Shown here: piece by piece, positions 34,904 through 44,299 of the stretch
How the letters are laid out: every line of letters starts with the position of its first letter
Position numbering within the stretch: position 1 is the first letter of the stretch
Assembly (NCBI GenBank): GCA_037045055.1
Contig: JBAOHJ010000003.1
Location: forward strand, 434,001-498,000
Reading direction: 5' to 3'
Origin: Phosphoribacter sp037045055
GTDB taxonomy: Bacteria > Actinomycetota > Actinomycetes > Actinomycetales > Dermatophilaceae
Length of the DNA: 64,000 bases
The notes under the pieces: model-generated
Databases searched by the model: none
Told to the model about the DNA's origin: nothing
What the model saw: only the letters and a program-made list of their open reading frames with translations
Made by a program: the position numbers and the translations under genes

Positions 34904-35439
34904 TGGCCCACCACCTCCACCTCGAACGTGACGTACGGCGGCACCGATTCGGCGACCGCCTGCCGGACCGTCTCCCGATCGACCGACTCCGGGTCCGCGA
35001 CCTCGACCCGGACCGTCAGGTGCGGTGGGCCCGACCCGGGCAACGGCGCTGCGGGAACGGCCGACCACGCGGCGGCGCCCGTCTCCTGCACCAGCACCTG
35101 CCCGCCGGTGAGGTGCGCGACCACGTCGCGCACCCCGGTCGCAGTGCCACGCAGCCGGTGCACCCGCACCGCCTCGGCGACGGCGAGCCGTTGGACCGCC
35201 ACCGCGGTGTCGTCCTCACGGGGCGCGCCGACCCACGAGCCGACGTAGGCGAGCAGGTCCGCGGGCGCGGTGCGGGGATCGACGTATGCCGCGAGGTTGT
35301 CCAGCGTGGAGAACACCGGGGCCAGCGCGGTGTCGAAGGCGGAGACGAACCGGGCGGTGAAGTCGCCGTCCTGGTAGATCCCCGGCAGGCGGGTGACCAG
35401 CGGCACCGGGGTGTGGAGGTCCGTCACCATCCCGCGCAC
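34900..35439 (-). CDS. Phage tail protein I (gpI-like) baseplate protein
   Basis: 179 residues. TRLPGIYQDGDFTARFVSAFD, TLDNLAAYVDPRTAP and LRGTATGVRDVVAHLTGG mark the gpI/T4 gp7-like wedge family. Starts at GTG 35439, 3 nt after the gp6/gpJ-like stop. Completes the wedge encoded by the two preceding genes. Confidence 0.88.
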   Translation of the reverse strand: MRGMVTDLHTPVPLVTRLPGIYQDGDFTARFVSAFDTALAPVFSTLDNLAAYVDPRTAPADLLAYVGSWVGAPREDDTAVAVQRLAVAEAVRVHRLRGTATGVRDVVAHLTGGQVLVQETGAAAWSAVPAAPLPGSGPPHLTVRVEVADPESVDRETVRQAVAESVPPYVTFEVEVVGQ

Positions 35440-35442
35440 GGC

Positions 35443-37386
35443 TCAGCCCCCCTTGGTGACGCGGACCTGGTGGCCGAAGGAGAACACCAGGGCGTCGGGG
35501 TCCAGGACCAGCCGGTCGGTCGGGTCGCCGCGTTGGGCCGTGGTCGGGTCGGCGGCGAACAGCCGGACCTCCTCGACCAGCTCGGTGCCCGGGAGCCGCT
35601 GGAGCACGGCATACACCTCCCCGACGTGCACCGGCCGACCGAACGGCCAGCCCTCGCCGTCCGGCCCGCCGGTGAGCGGGTTGAAGTAGCCGTACAACGC
35701 CGAGACGGCCTCGGCGCGCAACCGGTCGGGGTCGACGCGTCGACGGGCCAGGACCCGCGCGACGACGGTGAGGCCCTGATAGAACGGCGGCTCGACGACC
35801 AGCCGGGTGCCGACGACCCGACGGGCGTCGAGGTACTCGGTGACCGTCGTGAGCACCGCGTCGGAGGGGACCAGGTCCTCGAAGCGCACCCGACCCTCGA
35901 TGTCGGCCGCGGCCCGGGGCACGACGAACAGTCGCACCCCGTAGTCGCCCTCGGCGACGCAGCGGACCCGGGCGACCGCGGGGGCGCACCGCAGGGCGAG
36001 CACCTCGACGTCGGCGGCCGTGACCGCGCGGTCGCGGGTGCGAAGGTCCAGCGGCCCCCGGCGCCGAACCTCGTCGAGGGTCTCCCCCGCGGTGCCGCCG
36101 GCGGCCGAGCGTCGGTTCTCCACCCTCTCGACGTAGGGGACGCTGGCGCGCAGGACCGAGATGGCGCGGGCCGCGACGTTGCCGCGGGGGCCGCCCCCGG
36201 TGCGGTAGGCCGGCACCCGCAGCGGCGTGCCCTTGGGCGGCACCGCCCCGAAGCCTCGCATCGTCCCGTCCGGCTCGCGCACGGCCGGCCCTAGCGACAC
36301 GGTCCCGCGCGCCCGATCCACCTGGAAGACCCGGTCCTGCGCGGCGCTGTCGGCGAAGGACCCGACCTCGGCCCACTCCTGCCATCCCGAGCCCGAGGCG
36401 ACCTGCAGCACCAGGGGGTGCGAGTCGTCGACGACCGGCGAGCGTTGCAGGGCGAAGCTCTGTCCGGCGACTCCCTCGGACAGGCCGACGATCTCGTCGA
36501 GGACCTCCTCGGCGTGCACGGCCGGCACGGTGACGCCGATGGCGAACGCCTCGACGGACCGCACGACAGGCGAAGCCGAGTATGCCGGGTAGTCACCCTC
36601 GGGGGTCGTGACCACGCTGCGCAGCCACCCGCCCCGCACGCCGCCGACGACCGACGCGGTGTGGGTGGGCGGCAGGTGCACCATGAGGTAGCCGGGCCGG
36701 TTCAACCCTCCGGTGCCGTCCCGCTCGGTGTCGCACGCGGTCCAGTCCGACCCGGTCCAGGCCTGCCACCGCAGCGGCGGGTGCTCGGGGTTGACCCCGA
36801 CCCCCTGGACCTGGCAGTCGAAGCGCAGGGCGACCACACACCCGGGTGCCGCGTCGTCGAGCGCCACGAGCAGGGCGTCGCCGATGCCCGGTCGGGCGGC
36901 GAAGGCGTCGAAGGCCGTGCCCCCGGCCAGCTCGGAGCGGCGCACGAGCAGCTCCCCGTCGGCCGGTTGGGTGGCCACGGTCTCCAGGTGGCGCACCGGG
37001 ACCACGCCCTCGGCCGAGGTCTGGAACACCACCGGCTCGTCCTGCTCGGTGCGGGCGGTGGCGACCTGCACCCCCCGGGGGATCGTGATGGGCTCGTCCT
37101 GTCGGGCCGAGAGCCAGAAAGTCACGTCGACGGTGGCCGCCGTGGGCGGGTGCGGACGCACCCCGAGCAGCTCCAGGAAGGTGAGGTAGAGCTTGTCCGG
37201 CACCCGGTTGAGGCGGTAGAGCAAGGTGTCCACGAGGTAGGCGAACGTCTCGATGAGGGTCACCCCCGGGTCGGAGACGTTGTGGTCGGTCCACTCCGGA
37301 CAGCGTTGCTGCACCATCCGCTTGGCGTCGTCGACGAGGTCCTGGAAGCGCCGGTCGTCGAGGTTGGGCACCGGGATCGAGCTCAC
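35443..37386 (-). CDS. Putative baseplate assembly protein (gpJ / T4 gp6-like)
   Basis: 647 residues from GTG 37386, overlapping the gp25 stop by 4 nt. Opening IPVPNLDDRRFQDLVDDAKR, CPEWTDHNVSDPGVTLIETF and LYRLNRVPDKLYL are standard for CIS wedge proteins; the C-terminal half (RTRDRAVTAADVEVLAL, VVPRAAADIEG) is gpJ-like. Forms the baseplate wedge scaffold. Confidence 0.92.
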   Translation of the reverse strand: MSSIPVPNLDDRRFQDLVDDAKRMVQQRCPEWTDHNVSDPGVTLIETFAYLVDTLLYRLNRVPDKLYLTFLELLGVRPHPPTAATVDVTFWLSARQDEPITIPRGVQVATARTEQDEPVVFQTSAEGVVPVRHLETVATQPADGELLVRRSELAGGTAFDAFAARPGIGDALLVALDDAAPGCVVALRFDCQVQGVGVNPEHPPLRWQAWTGSDWTACDTERDGTGGLNRPGYLMVHLPPTHTASVVGGVRGGWLRSVVTTPEGDYPAYSASPVVRSVEAFAIGVTVPAVHAEEVLDEIVGLSEGVAGQSFALQRSPVVDDSHPLVLQVASGSGWQEWAEVGSFADSAAQDRVFQVDRARGTVSLGPAVREPDGTMRGFGAVPPKGTPLRVPAYRTGGGPRGNVAARAISVLRASVPYVERVENRRSAAGGTAGETLDEVRRRGPLDLRTRDRAVTAADVEVLALRCAPAVARVRCVAEGDYGVRLFVVPRAAADIEGRVRFEDLVPSDAVLTTVTEYLDARRVVGTRLVVEPPFYQGLTVVARVLARRRVDPDRLRAEAVSALYGYFNPLTGGPDGEGWPFGRPVHVGEVYAVLQRLPGTELVEEVRLFAADPTTAQRGDPTDRLVLDPDALVFSFGHQVRVTKGG

Positions 37387-37793
37387 GAGGCGCTCCGTTC
37401 GGTCGGCGGGATGACGTAGAACGGGAACACCAGGTTGCGCGGGTCGTTGGTGCCCCGCACGGTGTAGGTGACGTCGATGTAGAGGGTGCCCTGCTCGACC
37501 TCGTCGAAGCGCACCTCGACACCCTCCAGCTCGATCCGCGGCTCCCACCGCTCCAGCGCCACCCGGACCACGTAGGCGATGTCCCCGGCGGTGCTCGCGT
37601 CCGCGGGCGCGAACACGTAGTCGTGGACGGCGCAGCCGAACTCGGGGCGCATCGGTCGCTCACCCGGGGAGGTGGCGAGGATGATCCGGATGCTCTCCTC
37701 GATCTCCCGGGCCCCGCCGACCAGGGCCAGACCCCCGGTGGGGTCGGTGCGCATGGGGAAGGCCCACCCGGTGCCGACGAACTCCTGGGCCAT
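37383..37793 (-). CDS. GPW/gp25-like baseplate protein
   Basis: 136 residues. The RPMRPEFGCAVHDYVFAPAD block and ALERWEPRIELEGVEV are diagnostic of gp25, which joins wedge to sheath and triggers contraction. Three bp separate it from the PAAR gene; the next gene overlaps by GTGA. Confidence 0.94.
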   Translation of the reverse strand: MAQEFVGTGWAFPMRTDPTGGLALVGGAREIEESIRIILATSPGERPMRPEFGCAVHDYVFAPADASTAGDIAYVVRVALERWEPRIELEGVEVRFDEVEQGTLYIDVTYTVRGTNDPRNLVFPFYVIPPTERSAS

Positions 37794-37796
37794 GGC

Positions 37797-38078
37797 TCAG
37801 CCTCCGATCATCACGGTCGGCGCCCCGGGGGGCATGATCGGGGCCCCACAGCCGGACATGTCCCCGACGCGCAGCGCCGGCCGGCCGCCGATCAGCACGG
37901 TCACCGACCCCTTGGGGAACGGCGTGGGCGGGTGCACGGCCGGCGGCGGGAACGAGCAGGTGTGCAGGTCGCCGACCACCGCGGCGGGCAGGCCGCCGAC
38001 CAGGACGGTGGGCACGCCCGGCCCGGTGACCACGCCCGGGTGTGCGGTGAGGTCCGTGATCCGTGCTGCCGGCGGCAT
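37797..38078 (-). CDS. PAAR-domain spike tip protein
   Basis: 93 residues from ATG 38078 with AAGGAG 6 nt upstream. Repeats of the GVPTVLVGGLPAAVVGD and TVLIGGRPALRVGD type and HTCSFPPP/ GCGAPI zinc-site residues mark a PAAR cone that caps the spike. No effector extension. Confidence 0.93.
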   Translation of the reverse strand: MPPAARITDLTAHPGVVTGPGVPTVLVGGLPAAVVGDLHTCSFPPPAVHPPTPFPKGSVTVLIGGRPALRVGDMSGCGAPIMPPGAPTVMIGG

Positions 38079-38094
38079 ACTCGCTCCTTCCCGG

Positions 38095-39945
38095 TCAGTT
38101 GATCTTGACGATGGCGCCGGAGATCGACGTCGGCCCGCTGGCGGACAGCTCCGCCTGCGCCTTCCCGGCGACCTTGGCGGTGGCGCCGGACAGCTCGGCG
38201 GCGGCCTTGGCGGTGAGCTTGACGTTGGCGCCGTTGACCTCCACGTCGCTGGTGGCGTCGATGACGACCTTGGTGCCCTTGAGGGTGAGGTCGCCGCTGC
38301 TGGAGGCGATCTCGACCTTCCCGCCACTGGTGGTCACGCTGACGTCCTTCTTGGCGGAGACGGTGACCGGCCCCTCGCTGACGATCTGGATGCCCTTGTC
38401 GGCGGTCTGGGTGAGGACGATCTTCTGCGCGCGCTTGTTGGTGCAGACGGTGAGGGTCTCGGCGCTGGAGGACTCGACGAACTCCACCTCCATGCCGGTG
38501 CGGGACACGAACGCCCGGCGTTGGATCTCGCCGCTGGAGGAGTTGACGTCGGGCACCGACCCGGCCAGGGGTTTGTCCATCCCGTTGTAGAGCCCGCCGA
38601 TGACGAACGGGTCGTCCAGCTCGCCCATCCCGAACACGACGAGCACCTCGTCGTTGACCTCGGGCAGCACGGCCGTCCCCCGGTCCTTGCCGGCGCCCAC
38701 CTGCACCAGTCGCGCCCAGGGGCTCGCGTACTGCTCGGACAGCAGCGGGAGCTTCACCTTGACCCGGCTCATCTTCTCGGGGTCCTTGACGTCGGTGACG
38801 ATCCCAACCATCGGGCCGTGCCAGCGACCCGACCGGGTGCCCGCGCCGGCGCGGACCAGCCCGTATGCCGTCCGGTCGCAGCGGTTGCTCGCGGTGAAGT
38901 AGGTGAGATACCCGCGGTCCCTGCTGAACTCGTGCCGTGCCGTCGACAGGGTGTAGGCCCCGTCGAAGGTCGTGCCGGCCCCCACCAGACGCACCGCCAC
39001 GCCGGCGCGTAGCGCGGGGTTGCCGCGCGCCAGCCCGTCGAGCTCGGCGGACGTGCCCGCGATGCGGTCGGCCAGGACGTCGGCCATGTCCTGGCACTGC
39101 TTCGGGGTCTGCAACGTCGGCTGCGACTCCACCCACGTGGGCGCCTTGAGGGTGCCGGCCCACCGGGCCGGGTCGGCACCGGACACCCGCGCCGAGCCGG
39201 TCTTCGCCGTGGCCTTGGCGCTCATCGCCCGCTTCTGCTTGACGTTCCAGGAGCGCACCTCGACCTCGGGGACCTGGTCGCCAGCCGAGAGGGTGGCCCG
39301 CACGCTGACCAGGTTGACGCCTTTCTGCAGCACCACCGGGTTGCGGCGCGCGTCGGGTGGTCCGCTCGCGGTGCTCGCCAGCGTCGGCGCGCTGAAGTCC
39401 AGCTTGCCGCTGCTGGACGTGACGGTGGCGCCGACCCGGCTCGCCATGGTCTGCAGCAGCTGCCAGTCGTTCACCCCCCCTTGGGACACCTGGGGCAGCT
39501 TCTCGGTGAACGGCCCGATCCGACCGGAGGTCAGGCCGGCCGCGCCGGCCATCGACCTGGCGATGTCGGCGGGGGTGGTGTCCAGGAACGCGCGGTAGCG
39601 GACCCCGCGGGTGAGTCGATGCGACTGGTCGAAGCCTCGGATGACGGTGAAGGTGCCCGCGGCGGTGACGTCGGTCTCCACCGCGGTGACCTCGCCCTCG
39701 TCCAGCAGGGTCGGCGGCGCGCCCTGCCCGCTCTGGTGCAGCGTGAGGGTGACCTTCGAGCCGACCTTGGCGCGGGAGCGCTCCAGGACGCTGGCCTGCT
39801 CGTCGAGGAAGCGCAGGACGAACATGTCCGGGGCGTTGAGGCTGACGTCCAGGGTCGCGCCGACGAGCAGGGCGGCCACCGGGGCCGCCAGGGGCGACCC
39901 GTCGAGCACGATCGTCAGGGTGGCGCTGACCTCCTCACCGGGCAC
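38095..39945 (-). CDS. VgrG-like spike protein (gp27/gp5 type)
   Basis: 616 residues from GTG 39945, preceded by GGAGG at 6 nt and overlapping the LysM gene by 11 nt. gp27-like hub (about 1-350), OB-fold gp5 domain from about 370 (GPMVGIVTDVKDPEKMSRVKV, NDEVLVVFGMGELDDPFVIGG) and a beta-helix needle from about 500 rich in VTVSAKKDVSV-type repeats, ending ISGAIVKIN. Forms the central spike, tipped by PAAR. No enzymatic extension is seen. Confidence 0.93.
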   Translation of the reverse strand: MPGEEVSATLTIVLDGSPLAAPVAALLVGATLDVSLNAPDMFVLRFLDEQASVLERSRAKVGSKVTLTLHQSGQGAPPTLLDEGEVTAVETDVTAAGTFTVIRGFDQSHRLTRGVRYRAFLDTTPADIARSMAGAAGLTSGRIGPFTEKLPQVSQGGVNDWQLLQTMASRVGATVTSSSGKLDFSAPTLASTASGPPDARRNPVVLQKGVNLVSVRATLSAGDQVPEVEVRSWNVKQKRAMSAKATAKTGSARVSGADPARWAGTLKAPTWVESQPTLQTPKQCQDMADVLADRIAGTSAELDGLARGNPALRAGVAVRLVGAGTTFDGAYTLSTARHEFSRDRGYLTYFTASNRCDRTAYGLVRAGAGTRSGRWHGPMVGIVTDVKDPEKMSRVKVKLPLLSEQYASPWARLVQVGAGKDRGTAVLPEVNDEVLVVFGMGELDDPFVIGGLYNGMDKPLAGSVPDVNSSSGEIQRRAFVSRTGMEVEFVESSSAETLTVCTNKRAQKIVLTQTADKGIQIVSEGPVTVSAKKDVSVTTSGGKVEIASSSGDLTLKGTKVVIDATSDVEVNGANVKLTAKAAAELSGATAKVAGKAQAELSASGPTSISGAIVKIN

Positions 39946-40774
39946 CGAGGGCCTCCAGGGTGTGCCGCCCGGCGGCGTGCACGAGCGGCCCGGGCGGCGC
40001 ATCGGGCACGTCGACGAGGCCGTTGTCCGCCCCGGCGGTGAGGTCCTCGGCCGAGGGCAGCAGCAGGTCCCGACCTGCGGGCAGGCGCAGCGGGTCGTCG
40101 ATGTCGTTGGCGCGGGCCACGGCTCGCCACATCGAGGCGTCGCCGTACTCCAGGTAGGCGATGCTCGGCAGGGTGTCGCCCTCGACGACGGTGTGCACCC
40201 GCCGGGGCGTCAGGGCGCCGGACGTGGGGTTCTGCCCGCCCGGCTCGGCGGCCAGCTCCTCCAGGGTCACCGTGCACACCGCGCGGATCGGCAGGCCGGT
40301 GGCGGTGAAGACCGTGTACTTCGCGGTGACGCTGCTGACGTAGGCCAGGAAGCTGGTCAGCCCACCCCAGCGGAACAGCACCCAGGGCGGGGAGCTCTTC
40401 TTCTTGTCGTGGGAGGACCCGGTGGGCACGCAGCAGGCGAAGAGCGCCTCCACCCGGGTGACCACGCTGTCGTCCTGTTTCGCCGTGGCGTCGAAGAACA
40501 TCTCCAGGGTGAGCTTGGAGGGCTGCGGGCCCTGGTACTGCGGCGGGCCGGCCTTCTTGTTGCCCTTGCCGGTCTCGCGGGCCCACTTGGCCGCCTTGCT
40601 CAGGCTCAGCTCCTTGGGGTTGAACTGGAAGTCGATCTGCGCCAGCTTCGCCCCCGGTTTGGACAGGTCCCCGCTCGGGTTGGGCTCGTGGGGCAACAGG
40701 AACGCGTGGGCCAGGTTGCTGCGCCCGCCCGTCGAGCCGCCCCCGGTGGCGCTCATGGCCGTCGATGCCGGCAT
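39935..40774 (-). CDS. LysM-containing baseplate hub protein
   Basis: 279 residues from ATG 40774 (a GTG at 40783 overlaps the upstream stop and is an alternative). KLAQIDFQFNPKELSLSKA and WARETG resemble CIS hub proteins; a LysM domain follows near 190-245 (VHTVVEGDTLPSIAYLEYGD). In eCIS these join spike to inner tube. Confidence 0.88.
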   Translation of the reverse strand: MPASTAMSATGGGSTGGRSNLAHAFLLPHEPNPSGDLSKPGAKLAQIDFQFNPKELSLSKAAKWARETGKGNKKAGPPQYQGPQPSKLTLEMFFDATAKQDDSVVTRVEALFACCVPTGSSHDKKKSSPPWVLFRWGGLTSFLAYVSSVTAKYTVFTATGLPIRAVCTVTLEELAAEPGGQNPTSGALTPRRVHTVVEGDTLPSIAYLEYGDASMWRAVARANDIDDPLRLPAGRDLLLPSAEDLTAGADNGLVDVPDAPPGPLVHAAGRHTLEALGAR

Positions 40775-40779
40775 CCGAC

Positions 40780-41217
40780 TCACCCCCCTCCCGCGATGAA
40801 GCCGTGGTGGGCGATCTCGATGGTCTCGGTGAGCACCTTCGGCGAGTCGGAGTTCAGGGAGGGCCCGGTCCAGCGGACCGGGACGACGTCGAGCAGTCCC
40901 CAGGTGGCGATGGTCCGGCCGTCGGAGGTCATCGCGGTGATCTTCCCGGTCTTGCGCCGGTACCCGTTCGCGGTGCCGGCCACCCACTTGGCGACCTTCT
41001 CCGAGTCCTTGCCCAGCGGTCGGGACAGCTTGACGTTGGGGAACTTCACCCGGGAAGGCAGCTGCCACACGAAGCCGTTGTTGCCACCCTCCTCCCTGGT
41101 CTCCATGACGACCTCGCAGCCCAGGCCCTCGCAGCTGGCGAACATGCCCAGGCTCTCGTCGTCGAGCGTCACGAGGAAGCCGACGGAGACGGCCGTGTCG
41201 ACGTCTTGGGCGATCAT
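40780..41217 (-). CDS. Second tail-tube-like protein (T4 gp19 family)
   Basis: 145 residues from ATG 41217. SVGFLVTLDDESLGMFASCEGLG and LTETIEIAHHGF are typical of the tube paralogue that sits at the baseplate-tube junction. Differs strongly from the main tube protein 3 kb upstream in the operon. Confidence 0.88.
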   Translation of the reverse strand: MIAQDVDTAVSVGFLVTLDDESLGMFASCEGLGCEVVMETREEGGNNGFVWQLPSRVKFPNVKLSRPLGKDSEKVAKWVAGTANGYRRKTGKITAMTSDGRTIATWGLLDVVPVRWTGPSLNSDSPKVLTETIEIAHHGFIAGGG

Positions 41218-41230
41218 CTGCCCACCCCTT

Positions 41231-43678
41231 TCACCACCGGTCCGTCCGGGCTCCGTGTCGATCCCGCTCCAGCAGCAGGTCCGCGCGCAGCCGGGACATC
41301 AACGGTTCGTACAACCGGTCGGCGAGCTCGTCCACCTGGGTGCCGCTGGCCGCGGAGGCCTCGGCAGGGGCGCCGGGGTCGGCGGCCGCCGACGTGCCGG
41401 TGTCCACCCGCTGCAGGATCGGTATGCCGCTCTCGGCCGACCCGGGGGCGACCACGTCGACCTCGTGGTGGATCGGCCCCGAGCCGGCCGCGTCGTCGGT
41501 GCCCTCGGCGGCCCGTTGGACCGCCTCGGACCGGGGCGGCACCCCGAGCGGCAGGTCGAGCGGGGCGATCAGGCCGGTCGGCGGCCGGGTCGCGGCCTCG
41601 CCGAGGTCTCTCGTCGGGGCCCGAGCGGCGAGCGTCATGACGGGGGGCGGGTCCAGCACGGCCAGCCGCTGCACCGGGGCCGCGACGACCGGCCATGCCG
41701 ACCCGGCGACGGGCCCGGTCCCCCGAGCGGACGGAAGTGACACCCGGGACGGAGGCGACACCCGGGCCGGCGCGGGCTGGGCCGGCCACCCGGTGGACGG
41801 CGCGGACTGGGCCGGCCACCCGGGGGACGGCGCGTCCGGCGAGGTCGGCGGGGCCGAGCCGGCGGGACGGCCGACCCGCCCCCCGTGGGCCCCGGCGGGG
41901 CTGCGCTGCACCAGCGGCCCGGGCGCCGCCGCGGTGCCCGGGTGGCTCGCCCGCGCGGACGGCTCGACCCGGTCGGCATGCCGCTGCAGGGCCTGCGGCG
42001 AGGGTCCGGTCCCCGTGCGCGGGGCCGCGGCGACGGTGAGCTGCGGCAGTGGGCCGGCGCTCGGGGCGAGCGAGGTCACCACAGGGAGGCCGGCCGTGGC
42101 GTCGGGCGCCGATGAGCCAGTCCGCGGGCTCGGCGGTCGATCGACGGGGTCCGCCGCGCGGGCCAGGGTCGCCCCGTCCGCCCCGGTGTGCCGACTGTCC
42201 TGCGCGCCGGGCTCCCCCGCCGCGCCCCCGGCGTCGGGGTCCGGGTCGGGCGCCCCACTGCGCTGAACCAGCGGCATCCCCACGAGGTCGGCGGGCCGGA
42301 CCGGCTCCGGGGGCACCGCCCCCCACGGCTGCTCGGCCAGCGTGTCGGACGGCGCCTCGTCGGGGTCGGCGGCCGGCCCGTCCGGTGGCGGGTCCGCTCG
42401 GTCGAGCGCCGGCGAAGCCGGCGGGTCGGGCGGTCGGGAGGCCGCTGCGCCCGACGCCGACGCGTCGTCCTCGACGGGTGGTCTCGCGGCCGGGCCGGAG
42501 GACGGTGCGGCCGCCGGGTCCGGGGCTGCCGCCGGGTCCGAGGTCGCCGCCGCGGCGGAGAGGGTCCCCGGGCGGACCGGCCCGACCACCCCGTCGGCGG
42601 TGACGGTGCGCTGGACCACGGGCATGGACATCGACGGCAGCGGGGCGCCGAGCCCGAGTCGCACCGGCCCCGCCCCGCTCTCGCTGGCCCGTTGCGCGCT
42701 CATGCGATCCGAGGTCGGGGAGGTCGGCGTCGGGGGTGCCGGCACCGTCGCCGGCGAGCCAGGGCCGGGCAGCACCGTCACCTGCGCCGCGGACACCTCG
42801 GCGGGCGGGTCCGCCGACGCGAGGTCGGTGGTCGGGGACACCGGGCCGGCGGGGCTGCCCGGGGGCGCGCCCGGGGGGCTCGCCGCCGGGGACCCGCTGC
42901 CCGACACCGGAGGATGCGCCGGAGCATCCGTGGGCGCCGACGGTGGGCCCTCGGACGGGCTGCTCCGGGCGATGACCGGCATGGGCTCCCCGGCGATCGG
43001 CGGATCGGGCCGGCCGGCCGGAGGGGCGCTGGGCCCCGGTGCCGAGCGCTGCAGCGGCAGCGACACCCGCTCCGGCGCGGTCCCCCCCGCCCCGGCAGCG
43101 ACCGTCGGTCGCTCCGACGCGGCCGACGGGGTGGCCGGGGGGTGCACGACGACCGGCGGCTCGGGCAGGGGAGCCGCGACGAGCTGGACGACCGGCGGCT
43201 CGGGCAGGGGCGCCGCGACGAGCTGCACGAGCGGCATACCGGCCGACGGCGCGGACACCAAGGGACGGACGGGAGATGCCGGCGTGGGAGACGGGCCGTC
43301 GGCATCCCCCGCCCGGGCTCGGGGCAGCTGCGGCACAGGCTCGTCCGGGCGGGCGACGAGCGGCATCGACACCGACGGGCCCGCGGGCCGCGACGAGGGC
43401 GGCGAGGCCGGCCGCGACGGCGCGGTCGGGGTGCTGCGCAGGGGCATGTCGACGTCGATCTGACGGCTCAGGGTGCCGGACACCGACGCGGGACGCCACG
43501 TCGCCAGGCCCGCCGCGAACGCCGCCGGTGCGCTGGTCAGGGTCGGCGGGGCGAAGGTCGGCTGCAGGGGTGCCAGCGCCGCCCAGGCCGCCTGCGGGCG
43601 CTCGATCGCCGGCTCGGCGACGCCGTCGACGGTAGGGGCTGCCGCGTCGGGCTCCGGGCGGCTCCACGGCCAGCGCAC
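41231..43678 (-). CDS. Long Pro/Ala-rich CIS protein with repeated hQR motifs
   Basis: 815 residues, mostly disordered and low complexity. Short motifs recur: MPLV/MPVV and [LV]QR (LPLQRSA, VVQRTV, LVQRSG, ALQRHA, LVQRSP, PVQRLA, AVQRAA, ILQRVD), eight in all. Only the ends look folded: a short head (WPWSRPEPDA) and a C-terminal helix VDELADRLYEPLMSRLRADLL. Similar long proteins with such a tail occur in actinobacterial CIS loci between the second tube gene and the small DUF6760 gene. Role unknown; a scaffold, tape-measure part or cargo carrier are candidates. Contains one 39-bp tandem duplication. Confidence 0.75.
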   Translation of the reverse strand: MRWPWSRPEPDAAAPTVDGVAEPAIERPQAAWAALAPLQPTFAPPTLTSAPAAFAAGLATWRPASVSGTLSRQIDVDMPLRSTPTAPSRPASPPSSRPAGPSVSMPLVARPDEPVPQLPRARAGDADGPSPTPASPVRPLVSAPSAGMPLVQLVAAPLPEPPVVQLVAAPLPEPPVVVHPPATPSAASERPTVAAGAGGTAPERVSLPLQRSAPGPSAPPAGRPDPPIAGEPMPVIARSSPSEGPPSAPTDAPAHPPVSGSGSPAASPPGAPPGSPAGPVSPTTDLASADPPAEVSAAQVTVLPGPGSPATVPAPPTPTSPTSDRMSAQRASESGAGPVRLGLGAPLPSMSMPVVQRTVTADGVVGPVRPGTLSAAAATSDPAAAPDPAAAPSSGPAARPPVEDDASASGAAASRPPDPPASPALDRADPPPDGPAADPDEAPSDTLAEQPWGAVPPEPVRPADLVGMPLVQRSGAPDPDPDAGGAAGEPGAQDSRHTGADGATLARAADPVDRPPSPRTGSSAPDATAGLPVVTSLAPSAGPLPQLTVAAAPRTGTGPSPQALQRHADRVEPSARASHPGTAAAPGPLVQRSPAGAHGGRVGRPAGSAPPTSPDAPSPGWPAQSAPSTGWPAQPAPARVSPPSRVSLPSARGTGPVAGSAWPVVAAPVQRLAVLDPPPVMTLAARAPTRDLGEAATRPPTGLIAPLDLPLGVPPRSEAVQRAAEGTDDAAGSGPIHHEVDVVAPGSAESGIPILQRVDTGTSAAADPGAPAEASAASGTQVDELADRLYEPLMSRLRADLLLERDRHGARTDRW
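43148..43225. repeat. 39-bp tandem duplication in the Pro/Ala-rich gene
   Basis: Two adjacent 39-bp copies (43148 and 43187) differing at one or two positions, encoding PEPPVVQLVAAPL twice. Confidence 0.9.
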
Positions 43679-43681
43679 GGC

Positions 43682-43840
43682 TCAGCGCTCCTCGGCGATG
43701 CGTCGGTTGATCTCGGCGATCTCCCGGACGTAGCGGCGCCGCTGACCGTGCTCCATGTCGAGGATGTCGTCGAGGTCCCAGTGGAAGTGGTAGGCCACGT
43801 ACGCCACCTCCTCGTGGATCCGGTCGGCGGCGTACGTCAC
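43682..43840 (-). CDS. Small CIS protein (DUF6760-like)
   Basis: 52 residues from GTG 43840, overlapping the upstream stop by GTGA; too short for many gene finders. YAADRIHEEVAYVAYHFHW, DLDDILDMEHGQRRRYV is a conserved helical pair found in this position of actinobacterial CIS operons. Likely a tail-assembly chaperone partner, comparable to the small frameshift products of phages. Confidence 0.82.
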   Translation of the reverse strand: MTYAADRIHEEVAYVAYHFHWDLDDILDMEHGQRRRYVREIAEINRRIAEER

Positions 43841-44298
43841 GATTCCCCCAGGCGCCCACCCGAGAGGTCCACGGCGAACCGGTGCGAGCACTCGGGGCAG
43901 CTGACCGCAGCCCGGGTGTGCCCCTCGGTGTTGATCCGCCGGTAGAAGTCCTGCAGGAAGGCCACGTCGGAGGCGAACATGTTCTCCACGACGTTGGACG
44001 TCACCGCCGGCACGGTGCCGAGCGAGACGATCACCCGGGCCAGCAGCACGACCGTCGTGAAGGCGGCGTTCTCCATGACCCGGGCGTCGTAGAGGGGCAG
44101 CAGCTCGTCGCGGGCGGTGGCCAGGCGCATGACGCCGTGGCGGTGCACGACGCCCTCACCGTCGACGTACCCGCGCGGCAGCTCGAACTCGAACTCCGTT
44201 CTCAGGGTCTGGCGCTCGGGGACGAACGACACCGGACGGTCCAGGTCGGTGGGGTCACCGAGGTCGGCCAGCGACCCGTTGACACGCGAGCGCTGCAT
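43837..44298 (-). CDS. CIS tail-assembly protein with C-terminal zinc ribbon
   Basis: 153 residues from ATG 44298. RTEFEFELPRGYVDGEGVVH and MRLATARDELLPLYDARV are typical of the T4-like tail assembly proteins that follow the tube gene; the C-terminus carries CPECSHRF. Two nt separate it from the tube gene upstream. Probably a chaperone for tube or tape-measure assembly. Confidence 0.82.
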   Translation of the reverse strand: MQRSRVNGSLADLGDPTDLDRPVSFVPERQTLRTEFEFELPRGYVDGEGVVHRHGVMRLATARDELLPLYDARVMENAAFTTVVLLARVIVSLGTVPAVTSNVVENMFASDVAFLQDFYRRINTEGHTRAAVSCPECSHRFAVDLSGGRLGES

Positions 44299-44299
44299 G